A stretch of 64,000 bases of DNA from Bacteroidota bacterium (GTDB lineage Bacteria > Bacteroidota > Ignavibacteria > Kryptoniales > JAKASW01), in contig JAMCQL010000066.1 of NCBI GenBank assembly GCA_023381615.1, forward strand, positions 53,390-117,389. The letters are read 5' to 3'. Positions within the stretch are counted from its first letter, which is position 1, and each line of letters starts with the position of its first letter. A program made the position numbers and the translations under genes. The notes beneath the pieces are model-generated. The model worked only from the letters and a program-made list of their open reading frames with translations, did not search any database and was not told the DNA's origin. Positions 18,162-26,136 of the stretch are shown piece by piece.

Positions 18162-18983
18162 TTAATCACCAGGATGTCCATCACCATTTCCGTCGTCTCC
18201 ACCTCTTCCATTCTCGAAGGACATCTTTATCGCATGTCTAATCAGGTCAAGATTATCACCGAAGGTGTTTGTCGGATCCAGCAGGCCACCGCTGTACGGG
18301 TCAACGAACCATGATCCCATGTTGAAATTCAAAGCAACCTGCACGGTACTGCTCGCGCTTGCAACCGTGAAGTTGCCCTTTATCTTGAACTCAAGTTCAT
18401 CGTTATACCTGTAAGTGAATTGCTGCCACACTCCGTTTTTCTCAATGGCACCCCAAACTATAATGCTCGATCCGGCAAGCGATGTGTCGACGGGAATCAT
18501 CATATTACTGTGATGATTCATTTCATCACTGTCTTCGCCTTTCTCGCCCGCCTGCATCCTGTGAATCTTGAATTTGATCCCAGTATAAGTTCCGGCAGGC
18601 AAAGTTTGGCTTGCGAAATTTATCGCGACTGTGTCGCGTACATGCACTATAAATGGCCCCTGGAAGGTAACATTCGGATCATCCGTTTTATCATCCATTC
18701 CCATACCTGTTGTATCAACAGTAACACTGTCAATATGTGATTCGAACTTTATCCTTTGCAGGACCACGACAGCGCTGTCGATTCGCAGAGAGTCAACCGA
18801 ATTAACGCCGGAAACTTTTCGCAGACCGACCGGTGTGCCACTATTTGAAAAAGCAACCGATAAACTAACAGGCGTCGTCCCCGAAGACGAAGAAACGGGG
18901 TTGCTTGACTTCGAGCAGCCAATGACAGCAACTGAAAGGATAAGCCCGATAAAAGCCTTCTTCACCAGCACTGTTTTATGCAT
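18162..18983 (-). CDS. DUF4382-like lipoprotein
   Basis: 273 residues. Signal peptide with lipobox SVAVIGC (Cys23), then a Ser/Thr-rich linker. The body resembles the DUF4382 family: repeated beta strands with DSLRIDSAVVVLQRIKFES and LPAGTYTGIKFKIHRMQ. The tail is rich in Gly, Asp and Asn (GRGGDDGNGDGHPGD). AGGAG sits directly upstream of the ATG. The function of the family is not known; an outer-membrane or periplasmic anchored lipoprotein is expected. It stands alone, divergent from the isochorismatase-like gene. Confidence 0.75.
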   Translation of the reverse strand: MHKTVLVKKAFIGLILSVAVIGCSKSSNPVSSSSGTTPVSLSVAFSNSGTPVGLRKVSGVNSVDSLRIDSAVVVLQRIKFESHIDSVTVDTTGMGMDDKTDDPNVTFQGPFIVHVRDTVAINFASQTLPAGTYTGIKFKIHRMQAGEKGEDSDEMNHHSNMMIPVDTSLAGSSIIVWGAIEKNGVWQQFTYRYNDELEFKIKGNFTVASASSTVQVALNFNMGSWFVDPYSGGLLDPTNTFGDNLDLIRHAIKMSFENGRGGDDGNGDGHPGD

Positions 18984-19167
18984 ATTATCTCCTTGGTTTT
19001 AATTAGAACATAGCCCAAACCCCGTGCCGATATCAGTGAATCGAAACCGATGTAAATTCGGACTTTTTCTATTGTTCCGCGTGCAAAAGTTGCTTTGTCA
19101 AATGCAGGGTTTGCATGGTTACTATTTTTGCCAGCGAACGTCTGTAGATAGAAAACGGAGAAACAAA

Positions 19168-19752
19168 ATGGAAAACATTCAAGAGATCACCGAAATCATA
19201 AATCCGAAGAAGAGCGCTCTGGTAATTTGGGATGTGCAAAAGATGTTAGTCAACAACATTTTCAACAGAGAGGAGTTTTTAACAAACACAAAATTTCTAA
19301 TCGCGGCAGCCAGAGAAAAAGGAGTGCCAATCTTTTTTACCAAAATCACTCCCCTGCCGGAACAGTTTGAATCACCTGCGAAAAAGTTTTTTATGAAGAA
19401 CCGTCCGAGAGGATTTGCCTTTACACCCGATGGTTTGGACCTAGCGATCACACCGAAGGAGGAAGATGTAGTTCTGAACAAAAACACTGCGAGCATTTTC
19501 GTGGGGACAAATTTTGAATTGGTAATGAGAAATGCCGGACTCTCTACGGTCATTTTCTCGGGAATCTCAACTGAAATAGGAGTTGAATCAAGCGCAAGGG
19601 ATGCGCTCAACAGAGGATTCTTCCCTGTGATTGTGACAGATGCCGTATCTTCCTCCAATCAGGATGCGCATACGCGTTCTCTCCAAAACCTAAAGAACAT
19701 GATGGTACTGTTGTCAGCCAATGACTTAATTTCTCTTTGGAAGAACGGCTAA
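19168..19752 (+). CDS. Isochorismatase-like hydrolase with Gly in place of catalytic Cys
   Basis: 194 residues from ATG 19168, preceded by GGAG at 7 nt; upstream in-frame starts lack a ribosome site and family similarity. Isochorismatase/cysteine-hydrolase fold: Asp of the triad in ALVIWDVQKM (about residue 23), the loop ending VVLNKNTASIF with the Lys, and the motif SGISTEIGVESSARDALNRG. In amidase-type members (nicotinamidase, N-carbamoylsarcosine amidase) the position before Val is Cys; here it is Gly, as in true isochorismatases such as PhzD, which do not need the nucleophile. No siderophore or phenazine genes are nearby, so the substrate is open. Confidence 0.82.
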   Translation: MENIQEITEIINPKKSALVIWDVQKMLVNNIFNREEFLTNTKFLIAAAREKGVPIFFTKITPLPEQFESPAKKFFMKNRPRGFAFTPDGLDLAITPKEEDVVLNKNTASIFVGTNFELVMRNAGLSTVIFSGISTEIGVESSARDALNRGFFPVIVTDAVSSSNQDAHTRSLQNLKNMMVLLSANDLISLWKNG

Positions 19753-19967
19753 CCGTATCTTTAAGTTTGTTGAACTCTCGTTACCAGTCGGTATTTTCAG
19801 AAGCTGAAGCAGGGAAATTCCCTTTCGAGATATTCGTTCACCGAGTTGATGTCGTTGCGGTTGATTAGGCCAGGAACATGCTCGGCGAGAGAAATTGTCT
19901 TCATCGAATGTTGGCTTAGAATGTGTAGATTTAACTTTCGTTGTCATACTGAGGTCCTCGGTAGAAC
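19753..19967. other. Intergenic stretch at the left edge of the decayed island
   Basis: No gene or family signature seen. It separates the last ordinary gene from the first transposase fragment, so the left island boundary probably lies here; no copy of the tRNA 3' end at 26012-26030 was found in it. Confidence 0.4.
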
Positions 19968-20268
19968 ATGTTTCATATTCGCACGACAAGAACAGGTTCA
20001 GGTAGCACGGCAGTGCAAATCGTTCGGTATCAAAAACGGGAGATGGTCGTTGTCAAACATATAGGGAGTGCACATGACAACAAGGAGCTAAACGCTTTAA
20101 AAGAAAGTGCTGCCCTGTGGATTGAGAAGGCGACTAAACAACCGTCACTGTTTTCCAACGCATTGGACTCAGCCGCTCTTCAACTCAAGTTAACGACTCA
20201 ACTCGTTGAGCAGTGCCGGTATGTTGGGTTCCGCTATGCCTTGGTATACGAGAGTCTTTATGAGTTGT
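19968..20268 (+). pseudogene. Transposase N-terminal fragment (IS1634/IS4-like)
   Basis: About 100 codons from ATG 19968. FHIRTTRTGSGSTAVQIV and VVVKHIGSAHDNKELNAL, then AALWIEKATKQPSLF, match the N-terminus of DDE transposases of the IS1634-like group, which open with a short beta-rich domain before the catalytic core. Similarity stops near YALVYESLYELC, where sequence of a different IS (IS21 type, opposite strand) begins. None of the DDE catalytic residues remain, so it is inactive. Confidence 0.6.
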
Positions 20269-20271
20269 GTA

Positions 20272-20605
20272 GGTTATTGATGGAAGGATCAAAAGAGAAG
20301 TCAAAGTTCTCAAGTGTCTTAGTTGAGTCGGCATGGGCGTGCTGAAGAAGACGTTCGCACTTCCTGTTGGCACGAGTCTGAAGTTCATCTGTTAAGAGCA
20401 TCGACAGGAACTCCGAGAAGGCGAGGCCGTTGTTCTGAGCTTCCAGGAGCCTCAGCTCAAGTGTATCAGCCATACCAGTCAACGACAAACACCTGTCGAC
20501 AGCAGCCTGGAGATTTTCAGGAAAGTCTTTCGGATCTGTCTTTCTGTATCCTTTCGATGGGATAATGTGTTCCTTTATAAGTTGCTCATTGTAAAAGACA
20601 TGCAT
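20272..20605 (-). pseudogene. IS21-family istA/istB junction remnant
   Basis: Minus-strand frame beginning near 20605. HVFYNEQLIKEHI ... DPKDFPENLQAAV resembles the last residues of IstA transposase. It runs straight into an IstB-type segment (LTGMADTLELRLLEAQNN, FSEFLSMLLTDELQTRANRK, LENFDFSFDPSIN). Similarity ends abruptly after SIN, where IstB normally continues to its AAA+ Walker A motif. Both genes are therefore truncated, and the junction with the IS1634-like fragment at about 20270 marks a deletion or insertion point. Confidence 0.65.
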
Positions 20606-20655
20606 GATGCCGCCGGATACTTTTACCCATACTTTTCCCGCTCAATCATTCTATT

Positions 20656-20822
20656 ATTTGTTATTCAAATCAAATATACATCAGAAGTTTGCAATCAAAG
20701 ACGAACGAATTATCTGGTATGGGAGCATAAATCTCCTAAGCTTCGGCAATGCGGAAGAAACTGTAATACGGCTTGAAAGTTCCAACATCGCAGGTGAGCT
20801 GATGAAAAGTGTTGACCTTTAA
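20656..20822 (+). pseudogene. PLD-family nuclease/helicase C-terminal fragment
   Basis: The plus-strand frame ending at TAA 20820-20822 reads KSNIHQKFAIKDERIIWYGS then INLLSFGNAEETVIRLES. This is the second HxK(x)4D motif of phospholipase-D-like nucleases, in the form found at the C-terminus of some restriction- or defence-associated helicases. The rest of the protein is missing upstream, where the IS21 remnant starts. The fragment shows that a defence-type gene once stood here. Confidence 0.6.
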
Positions 20823-20926
20823 CGACAGAAGTAGCCGCTGTTTGTTGTTATATAACTGACTGTTAATTGATTATAAAGTGACCGATTGCTAATATCTTGA
20901 GTGTTATTAAGAAATCAGAGGCGCAT

Positions 20927-21142
20927 ATGGAAACGGTAGATGATTTGGCGAGAAAGGCAACCGAGCTTCAACCCGTCGAAAGGATAAGATTGGTCGAGGC
21001 CATCTTATACAGCCTGGACAAACCGGATGATGAAATTGAGAAGAGTTGGATTAAGGAAGCTGAAGCACGGTATGAGGCACATAAGCGTGGTGAGCTCAAG
21101 GCAATAGAATGGAACGAAATAAAAAAGAAATATGAGCGTTGA
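20927..21142 (+). CDS. Addiction-module antitoxin (orphan)
   Basis: 71 residues from ATG 20927 with AGAGG 5 nt upstream; TTG 20897 is a less likely start. The sequence DDLARKATELQPVERIRLVE, then WIKEAEARYEAHKRGELKAI, matches the small antitoxins paired with RelE/ParE toxins (PF09720-like 'addiction module' family): an N-terminal helix bundle and a C-terminal toxin-binding tail. The partner directly downstream is only a remnant (21132-21229), so this antitoxin is now orphaned. It may still act as an autorepressor or may neutralise related toxins in trans. Confidence 0.75.
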   Translation: METVDDLARKATELQPVERIRLVEAILYSLDKPDDEIEKSWIKEAEARYEAHKRGELKAIEWNEIKKKYER

Positions 21143-21229
21143 AAGTACAGCTTGTAACTGATTCTCATCACGGCAATTGCTCATCTTCATCGAAATCCTG
21201 AACACTACAAACATAGGATTGAGAAATGA
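21132..21229 (+). pseudogene. RelE/ParE-type toxin remnant with internal deletion
   Basis: ATG 21132 overlaps the antitoxin stop, as toxins usually do, and encodes MSVESTACN before a stop. In another frame from 21161 comes LITAIAHLHRNPEHYKHRI, the typical C-terminal strand and tail of RelE/ParE toxins, ending with TGA 21227-21229. About 60-70 central codons and the frame are lost. The old stop codon overlaps the ATG (21226) of the helicase gene. Confidence 0.6.
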
Positions 21230-23865
21230 AGTTTAACCTCACTTTACCTGACATCACCGAAATTAAAGATGCTTATGTGAAATCGGAACCGGTTTTCCGG
21301 CAGGGACAACGATTGGTCGATAATGAAATGTGCACCATGGTCAGCGAATCGGGTGACAAATTCAATTTTATGGTTGAAGACCGGTTCGACGATTTTGCCG
21401 TAACGGTTTCGCAGACCGGAAGGAAACTATCATCTCAATGTAACTGTGGTTCACATCTGGATTGCTGCCCGCATTCCGCGGCTGCGCTCATTTTGCTCAA
21501 GCTGAAATATGATGAGGAAAAGAGCAAAACTTCTTCAGAATCCAGCAGGTACACGAGAAAGGAAATGATAAAGCGTGTATTGAAGGAGAGACAGGAAAGA
21601 GCAGGCAAAGAAAAATTTGACATTCAATTGGCGGAAAATATTCACGGCTTTCATAAGATCAAAACCGAAGGTGGAACAATTTATGAAATTGCCATCAGGG
21701 ATTTTGCAGCAGGCGAGGGCTACTGTTCATGCCCTGATTTCAAAACCAACAAGCTCGGAACATGCAAGCATTTGATTTATACTGCGGACTACTTCAATAA
21801 GAAATACAAGAGCTCAGTGGCGTTAAAGAAACAATATTATCCGGTGATCGAGATCTATTGCGATCCCCACTACGATTACAATATCACCTATTATTATGAC
21901 CGGGAACTGCCGCCGGAAATCGACACGCTGATTCACAAATACTTTAACGGCAGCCAATACATCATGCCGGAAAAATATTCGGAGTTCACAAAATTCCTTG
22001 ACGAAGGCGGAGAATTCAAATCAATTTTAATCCGCCCGGAAGTCAACGAAAAAATCGATAAATATTTTGATAAACAGTCGTTCAAACAATTGGGCGAAAA
22101 GATAACTCCGAACTTTTCCAAAATTAAAGGCAAGCTGTTCGATTACCAGAAAGAGGGTATTTTATTTTCTTTGTTCAGGAAGGGAAATATTATTGCCGAC
22201 GAGATGGGATTAGGAAAAACACTTCAGGCAATTTCTGTTGCGGTTTTGAAAAGGGATATTTACGGGCTAAACAAAGCCCTGATTATTTGTCCGGCATCTT
22301 TGAAATACCAGTGGAAAAAGGAAATCGAACGCTTCACCGGCGAAAAGGCGATTATTGTCGAAGGCATGCGACACTACCGGCATGCTACTTACAAAAGCAC
22401 AACTGAATTCTTTCTTATAGCAAATTACGAAGCCGTGATGCGGGACATTACGGTTATTCGCCAGTATCCACCCGATATGATTATACTTGATGAAGCGCAG
22501 AAAATAAAAAACTACGATACCAAGACTTCATACGCGGTAAAGTCGATACCCAAAAAACATTCGTTGGTTATTACCGGAACTCCTCTTGAAAACAATCTGC
22601 TCGACCTCTATTCGATAATGAACTTCATTGACCCCGAAGTGCTGGCCCCACAGTGGGAATTTTCAATGAACCACTGTTATTTCGATAAAGACAAAAAGAA
22701 CCGGGTAACGGGGTATTATAATTTGCAGGACCTGAAAAATAAGTTAGCCGATTACGTCATCAGACGGGAGAAGGCAGATGTTTTGAAAGAGCTCCCTGCC
22801 GTGCAGGAAGTGATGGTGCCAGTCGAGCTTCACGAGGCTCAGGCGGAAATTCATGCCGGCTTGGCAAGGTCGCTGGCCCCAATCCTGCACAAGAAACATA
22901 AAACTGTTTACGATATGCAGCGAATACAACAAATCCTCATGAGCATGAGAATGGTGTGTGATTCAACTTTTTTGATCGACAAGGAAACAAATCATTCACC
23001 GAAGTTGGAAGAGTTAGAAACAATACTTTTAGAAAAGCTGGATATCAAGAAACGGAAAAGGAAAGTGATAATCTTCTCCGAATGGAAGACGATGCTTCAT
23101 CTGATCGGTAAGATGCTGAAGTTAAACGGCATCCAATACGTTACTCTTTCAGGGGACGTCCCCGTAAAAAAGCGAAGCCTGCTGATCGAAGAATTTGCGA
23201 ACAATCCTAACACGCTTGTGTTCCTTTCTACCGAAGCGGGCGGCACAGGACTAAACCTGCAATTTGCCGATACGGTGATCAATTTTGATCTGCCATGGAA
23301 TCCGGCGAAGAAGAATCAGCGGATCGGACGCATAAATCGCATCGGGCAAGTGAGTCCGAAACTGACTGCCGTTAATATGGTAGCATTGAATAGCATAGAA
23401 CATAACATTGCAAACGGAATAGTTGTCAAAGAAGCTTTGTTCAATGCCGTATTAAATAACGCCAACTTAACGGAGGAAGTCGATTTCGCTGCTAAGGGGA
23501 GATCGACATTTATTGAGCAGGTCCAAAAAATGATTCAACCGGCTGAAGCGCCCTTGGACTCGGATGAAGAACCAGCTCAAGAATCAAAGCAAGAAATTTT
23601 GAATGCCGCTGAGGATTCCGGGGAGTTCATAGAAGCGTCCGTGCAGCGCGAAGAGAAGATTGAGAAAGGCAGCGGTGATATATCCCATAAGCAACCGACT
23701 CCCGAACCGCAGGAGATTGAAGCGACTTTGAATCAGGGAATGCAATTCTTGAACGGCATATTTAAGATGGCAACCGGCAAAGAATTAACTACAGAGGGAA
23801 AAGGAATAACCGTAAACCGCGAGACCGGCGAAGTAACCATGAAATTCAAGCTGCCGGGGTTTTAG
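21226..23865 (+). CDS. SNF2-family helicase with SWIM zinc fingers
   Basis: 879 residues. The N-terminal region carries two SWIM-type zinc motifs: CNCGSHLDCCPHSAAALILL at about residues 74-93 and YCSCPDFKTNKLGTCKHLIY at about 166-185. The SNF2 ATPase core follows: Walker A region DEMGLGKTLQA (about 326), DEAQ box IILDEAQKIKN, motif III TGTPLENNLLDLYS, and the C-terminal lobe with SGDVPVKKRSLLI, STEAGGTGLNLQFA and the arginine-finger motif RIGRINRIGQ. Such proteins remodel or translocate on DNA and often travel with defence or mobile elements. It follows the toxin remnant with an ATGA overlap, and its TAG stop interlocks with the TAA of the convergent AbiEii gene. The acidic, Glu-rich stretch near 770-830 is probably disordered. 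Confidence 0.9.
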   Translation: MKFNLTLPDITEIKDAYVKSEPVFRQGQRLVDNEMCTMVSESGDKFNFMVEDRFDDFAVTVSQTGRKLSSQCNCGSHLDCCPHSAAALILLKLKYDEEKSKTSSESSRYTRKEMIKRVLKERQERAGKEKFDIQLAENIHGFHKIKTEGGTIYEIAIRDFAAGEGYCSCPDFKTNKLGTCKHLIYTADYFNKKYKSSVALKKQYYPVIEIYCDPHYDYNITYYYDRELPPEIDTLIHKYFNGSQYIMPEKYSEFTKFLDEGGEFKSILIRPEVNEKIDKYFDKQSFKQLGEKITPNFSKIKGKLFDYQKEGILFSLFRKGNIIADEMGLGKTLQAISVAVLKRDIYGLNKALIICPASLKYQWKKEIERFTGEKAIIVEGMRHYRHATYKSTTEFFLIANYEAVMRDITVIRQYPPDMIILDEAQKIKNYDTKTSYAVKSIPKKHSLVITGTPLENNLLDLYSIMNFIDPEVLAPQWEFSMNHCYFDKDKKNRVTGYYNLQDLKNKLADYVIRREKADVLKELPAVQEVMVPVELHEAQAEIHAGLARSLAPILHKKHKTVYDMQRIQQILMSMRMVCDSTFLIDKETNHSPKLEELETILLEKLDIKKRKRKVIIFSEWKTMLHLIGKMLKLNGIQYVTLSGDVPVKKRSLLIEEFANNPNTLVFLSTEAGGTGLNLQFADTVINFDLPWNPAKKNQRIGRINRIGQVSPKLTAVNMVALNSIEHNIANGIVVKEALFNAVLNNANLTEEVDFAAKGRSTFIEQVQKMIQPAEAPLDSDEEPAQESKQEILNAAEDSGEFIEASVQREEKIEKGSGDISHKQPTPEPQEIEATLNQGMQFLNGIFKMATGKELTTEGKGITVNRETGEVTMKFKLPGF

Positions 23866-24665
23866 ACAAGCAATCGATCCAAGTTCTCTTTCGTCAATAA
23901 TCCAGCGTCCGCTGTCGTGTCCAGGAACGGGCGAACATCGTCAACAACGTTCTGCCAATTTATCGTATCAATTTTCTCGCGAACCAGTCGGCGCCAATTC
24001 CCATCTGTCAATTCCGGTCCCGGCCACTCTGTCTGCTGCAAAGCGTTGTTCAGCAAGACGAAGTTAGGAGAATGCCAGTTAGGATCGCTCAAGTACCAGA
24101 GCAGGTCGTAAAGGTCGCGCCCTTTGAGATGCGATCGCTGGAGAATAGCATGCAGCTTGCCGGAGAGAAATGAAGCTTTGTCGTGGTGCTGAAGCTGCAG
24201 TGTAACGTAGCGACGAACGACGGTAGTTGCCAGTATAGCACCCTTGGGAGGATTTGTGTCGACTTCGATCTTGACAGCGATGGTCTCATCTCTGTGCGGT
24301 GAAAGCCCGAGCTCGTACAATAGACTACGAAGGTTTACGAATGCTCCATGCACGATCTTCTTCTCACTCACCTTAAGTCCGACATTATATCCTTCAGCTG
24401 TCAGCTCGCTTTTGATGCTCTCCAGGTATTTATGAAAGTCATAATCGTCTCTGTTTTTCTCCAGGGTAAAATCCAAATCCTCGGAGTAACGTCCGGTTGA
24501 AAAGAGGAATCGTAAAGCTGTTCCACCATGGAAGGATAAAGGAATCATTGCGCCTGCGCGCTGCATCGCACCTAAGATTCTGGCTTGCAGGTATTCCCTA
24601 ACAATATTTCTGGCCTGAAGTGGAGTGGAAACACCTCGGATGAGTTCAGCAATATATTCTTTCAT
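23862..24665 (-). CDS. abiEii: AbiEii/AbiGii-type nucleotidyltransferase toxin
   Basis: 267 residues. The nucleotidyltransferase signature is clear: FHGGTALRFLFSTGRYSEDL followed by DFTL (motif I with the catalytic acidic pair, about residues 45-68), VKIEVDTNPP (third acidic position) and FLSGKLHAILQRSHLKGRDL (motifs III/IV). AbiEii toxins transfer nucleotides and cause growth arrest during phage infection; the cognate AbiEi antitoxin represses transcription. Start ATG 24665 overlaps the antitoxin stop (ATGA), giving one operon in the usual antitoxin-toxin order. All the motifs expected of an active enzyme appear intact. Confidence 0.88.
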   Translation of the reverse strand: MKEYIAELIRGVSTPLQARNIVREYLQARILGAMQRAGAMIPLSFHGGTALRFLFSTGRYSEDLDFTLEKNRDDYDFHKYLESIKSELTAEGYNVGLKVSEKKIVHGAFVNLRSLLYELGLSPHRDETIAVKIEVDTNPPKGAILATTVVRRYVTLQLQHHDKASFLSGKLHAILQRSHLKGRDLYDLLWYLSDPNWHSPNFVLLNNALQQTEWPGPELTDGNWRRLVREKIDTINWQNVVDDVRPFLDTTADAGLLTKENLDRLLV

Positions 24666-25303
24666 AGTGTTCTGTACTCCTCAACTTCCCTACCGGCCGT
24701 TGCCGCGATTCTTGCTGCAGCCCTGAGTAGTTTTGGACTTCCGGACTTTGCGGCCAACTGCTGCAGCCTGTTAAGATCCAGCCTCTCGAGGTTCTTCAGT
24801 CTTAGTTCGTTCAGATAAGACTCTGTGTCGCCGGCCGGCTGCAGATAAACGAGGTCAAGCAGTGCTTTCTCCGGCGTGGCGACAAAGGCTTTTTGTCCTC
24901 CACCAAGATCAGACATCTGATACCCGGAGAGTAGCTCTTTCTTGATGTGACGAAACTCGAAAGCTCCGAGTGGAGTCTCCCAGCGCCCGGGTCTCGACGT
25001 TGTGACGCTCACGATAACCGGAGTGTGCTCGGGAATAAGAGCGTGGAACTCGAGGGCTGACTGGCAGCTGACATAGGAAGCCCGCACCATCCGGTTTGCA
25101 ATGAGGAACGGATGGGGTTTCACCTTCTGGTACGGTGGTGCGAGTGAATAGATCCCGCGTCGGATCTGGTAAAGACGACCGGCTTTGGTCCATCGAGAAA
25201 GCTGTAAGAGGACGTCTTGCGGATCTACATCCCCCGCCAGGAGAAAACCCGTTTCAAACACTGGTTCGTCGCCGACGATTCTGATCAGCTGCTCCAATTC
25301 CAT
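24662..25303 (-). CDS. abiEi: AbiEi-type antitoxin / transcriptional repressor
   Basis: 213 residues. An N-terminal winged helix-turn-helix region (LLQLSRWTKAGRLYQIRRGI, about 32-51) is followed by the AbiEi antitoxin body with ASYVSCQSALEFHALIPEHT and VATPEKALLDLVYLQPAGDT, the family hallmark ('TPEKALLDL'). Type IV toxin-antitoxin systems of this kind give phage abortive infection; the antitoxin binds inverted repeats in its promoter. It is the first gene of the two-gene operon with the nucleotidyltransferase toxin. There is no strong ribosome site before ATG 25303. Confidence 0.85.
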   Translation of the reverse strand: MELEQLIRIVGDEPVFETGFLLAGDVDPQDVLLQLSRWTKAGRLYQIRRGIYSLAPPYQKVKPHPFLIANRMVRASYVSCQSALEFHALIPEHTPVIVSVTTSRPGRWETPLGAFEFRHIKKELLSGYQMSDLGGGQKAFVATPEKALLDLVYLQPAGDTESYLNELRLKNLERLDLNRLQQLAAKSGSPKLLRAAARIAATAGREVEEYRTL

Positions 25304-25544
25304 GGTAATAACTTAGCATCATTGCCATATTAAAGCAACAAATAGCCGAGATCCCTGCAAGAGTCGCAGACACTGAACAAAAATCCCCCGCCTGTTGCCC
25401 CGTCAACTTTATTTGTATGCCGGGATTCCGCAAGGCGGGACTGGCTGTCGCCAAACAGCCTCCCGAAAAATCGCTGACTTGTCGGGACTCCCGATAAATT
25501 GGGGAACGGTAGGGGGTCTGAAAAAAATCCCAGCATTTTCCCGA
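25304..25544. other. Intergenic region upstream of abiE with palindromic pieces
   Basis: No gene seen. It holds short GC dyads such as GGGATTCCGCAAGGCGGGA and TCGGGACTCCCGA that resemble, without matching exactly, the palindromic repeat family described elsewhere in this window. Control sites of the abiE operon should also lie here. Confidence 0.35.
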
Positions 25545-25878
25545 TAAGAACATATTGAGCTATGCCCGAGTAATTCCTTGACGACTACTATCGGAACTCC
25601 GCGCTGAACTAAGTTAGACGCGAATGAATGCCGAAGGTTACTGAACGCATATAGTCCTTGAAATGTCCGTTGTGCAGAAATGTCACATATTCGTTCCGAA
25701 AATCTGCGATGGGGATTGAATGCGCTGTCGATTGAACCTTCAGCTTGTTCTTGAATTCCGTGAGGAAAGCAAGGGCTTCCCGTTGCTGTTTCACCTTGAT
25801 TGAAACTCTTCTAATCCGGTTCTCAGTCTCATCGAAATATTCCACATGGTAAATGCTTTGACGTTTAAAGAGAAACAT
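25545..25878 (-). pseudogene. Tyrosine recombinase (integrase) with large internal deletion
   Basis: From ATG 25878 (GGAGG 6 nt upstream) the frame reads FLFKRQSIYHVEYFDETENR and SIKVKQQREALAFLTEFKNK, the N-terminal arm/SAM-like part of a tyrosine integrase, until about VTFG. A frame change follows, and 25633-25545 encodes RHSFASNLVQRGVPIVVVKE and LLGHSSIC, the box II motif (HxxR...LGHSS) of the catalytic domain. About 150 or more codons between them, with the first catalytic Arg, and the terminal Tyr are gone. It starts 134 nt beyond the 3' end of the CAT tRNA and reads away from it, the standard arrangement of an island integrase. Confidence 0.75.
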
Positions 25879-26011
25879 GGTTACCCTCCTACCCTCTCGA
25901 CAGGACAGCTGATTCTTACTGTACACGAAAAGTGTTCAGTAAACTGTTCAGTCCGATAATGAACGGAATTGGAGAGAGCTTTTAGGAAGGCTTGATTTTG
26001 GTAGGATTTAG

Positions 26012-26085
26012 TGGGCCCTGAGGGACTTGAACCCCCGACCCGCTGATTATGAGTCAGCTGCTCTAACCACCTGAGCTAAGGGCCC
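26012..26085 (-). tRNA. tRNA with CAT anticodon (Ile2 or elongator Met)
   Basis: 74 nt: acceptor GGGCCCT/AGGGCCC, D-arm TTAGCTCAGGTGGTTAGAGC, anticodon loop CTCATAA (CAT), T-arm CGGGGGTTCAAGTCCCT, discriminator A. The acceptor and D-arm look closer to tRNA-Ile2 (lysidine-modified CAT) than to elongator Met, but sequence alone does not settle it. The decayed integrase beginning just past its 3' end marks this tRNA as an island insertion site. Confidence 0.93.
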
Positions 26086-26136
26086 AGAAAAACGGAACGA
26101 CTAAATATAAGAGAGTTCAACTAAATCTTCAATCGC

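Noticed and set aside
19750..26085. Second copy of the CAT tRNA 3' end as the island's left attachment site
   Set aside because: No match to the last 20 or so bases of the tRNA was found by eye; the boundary remains undefined.
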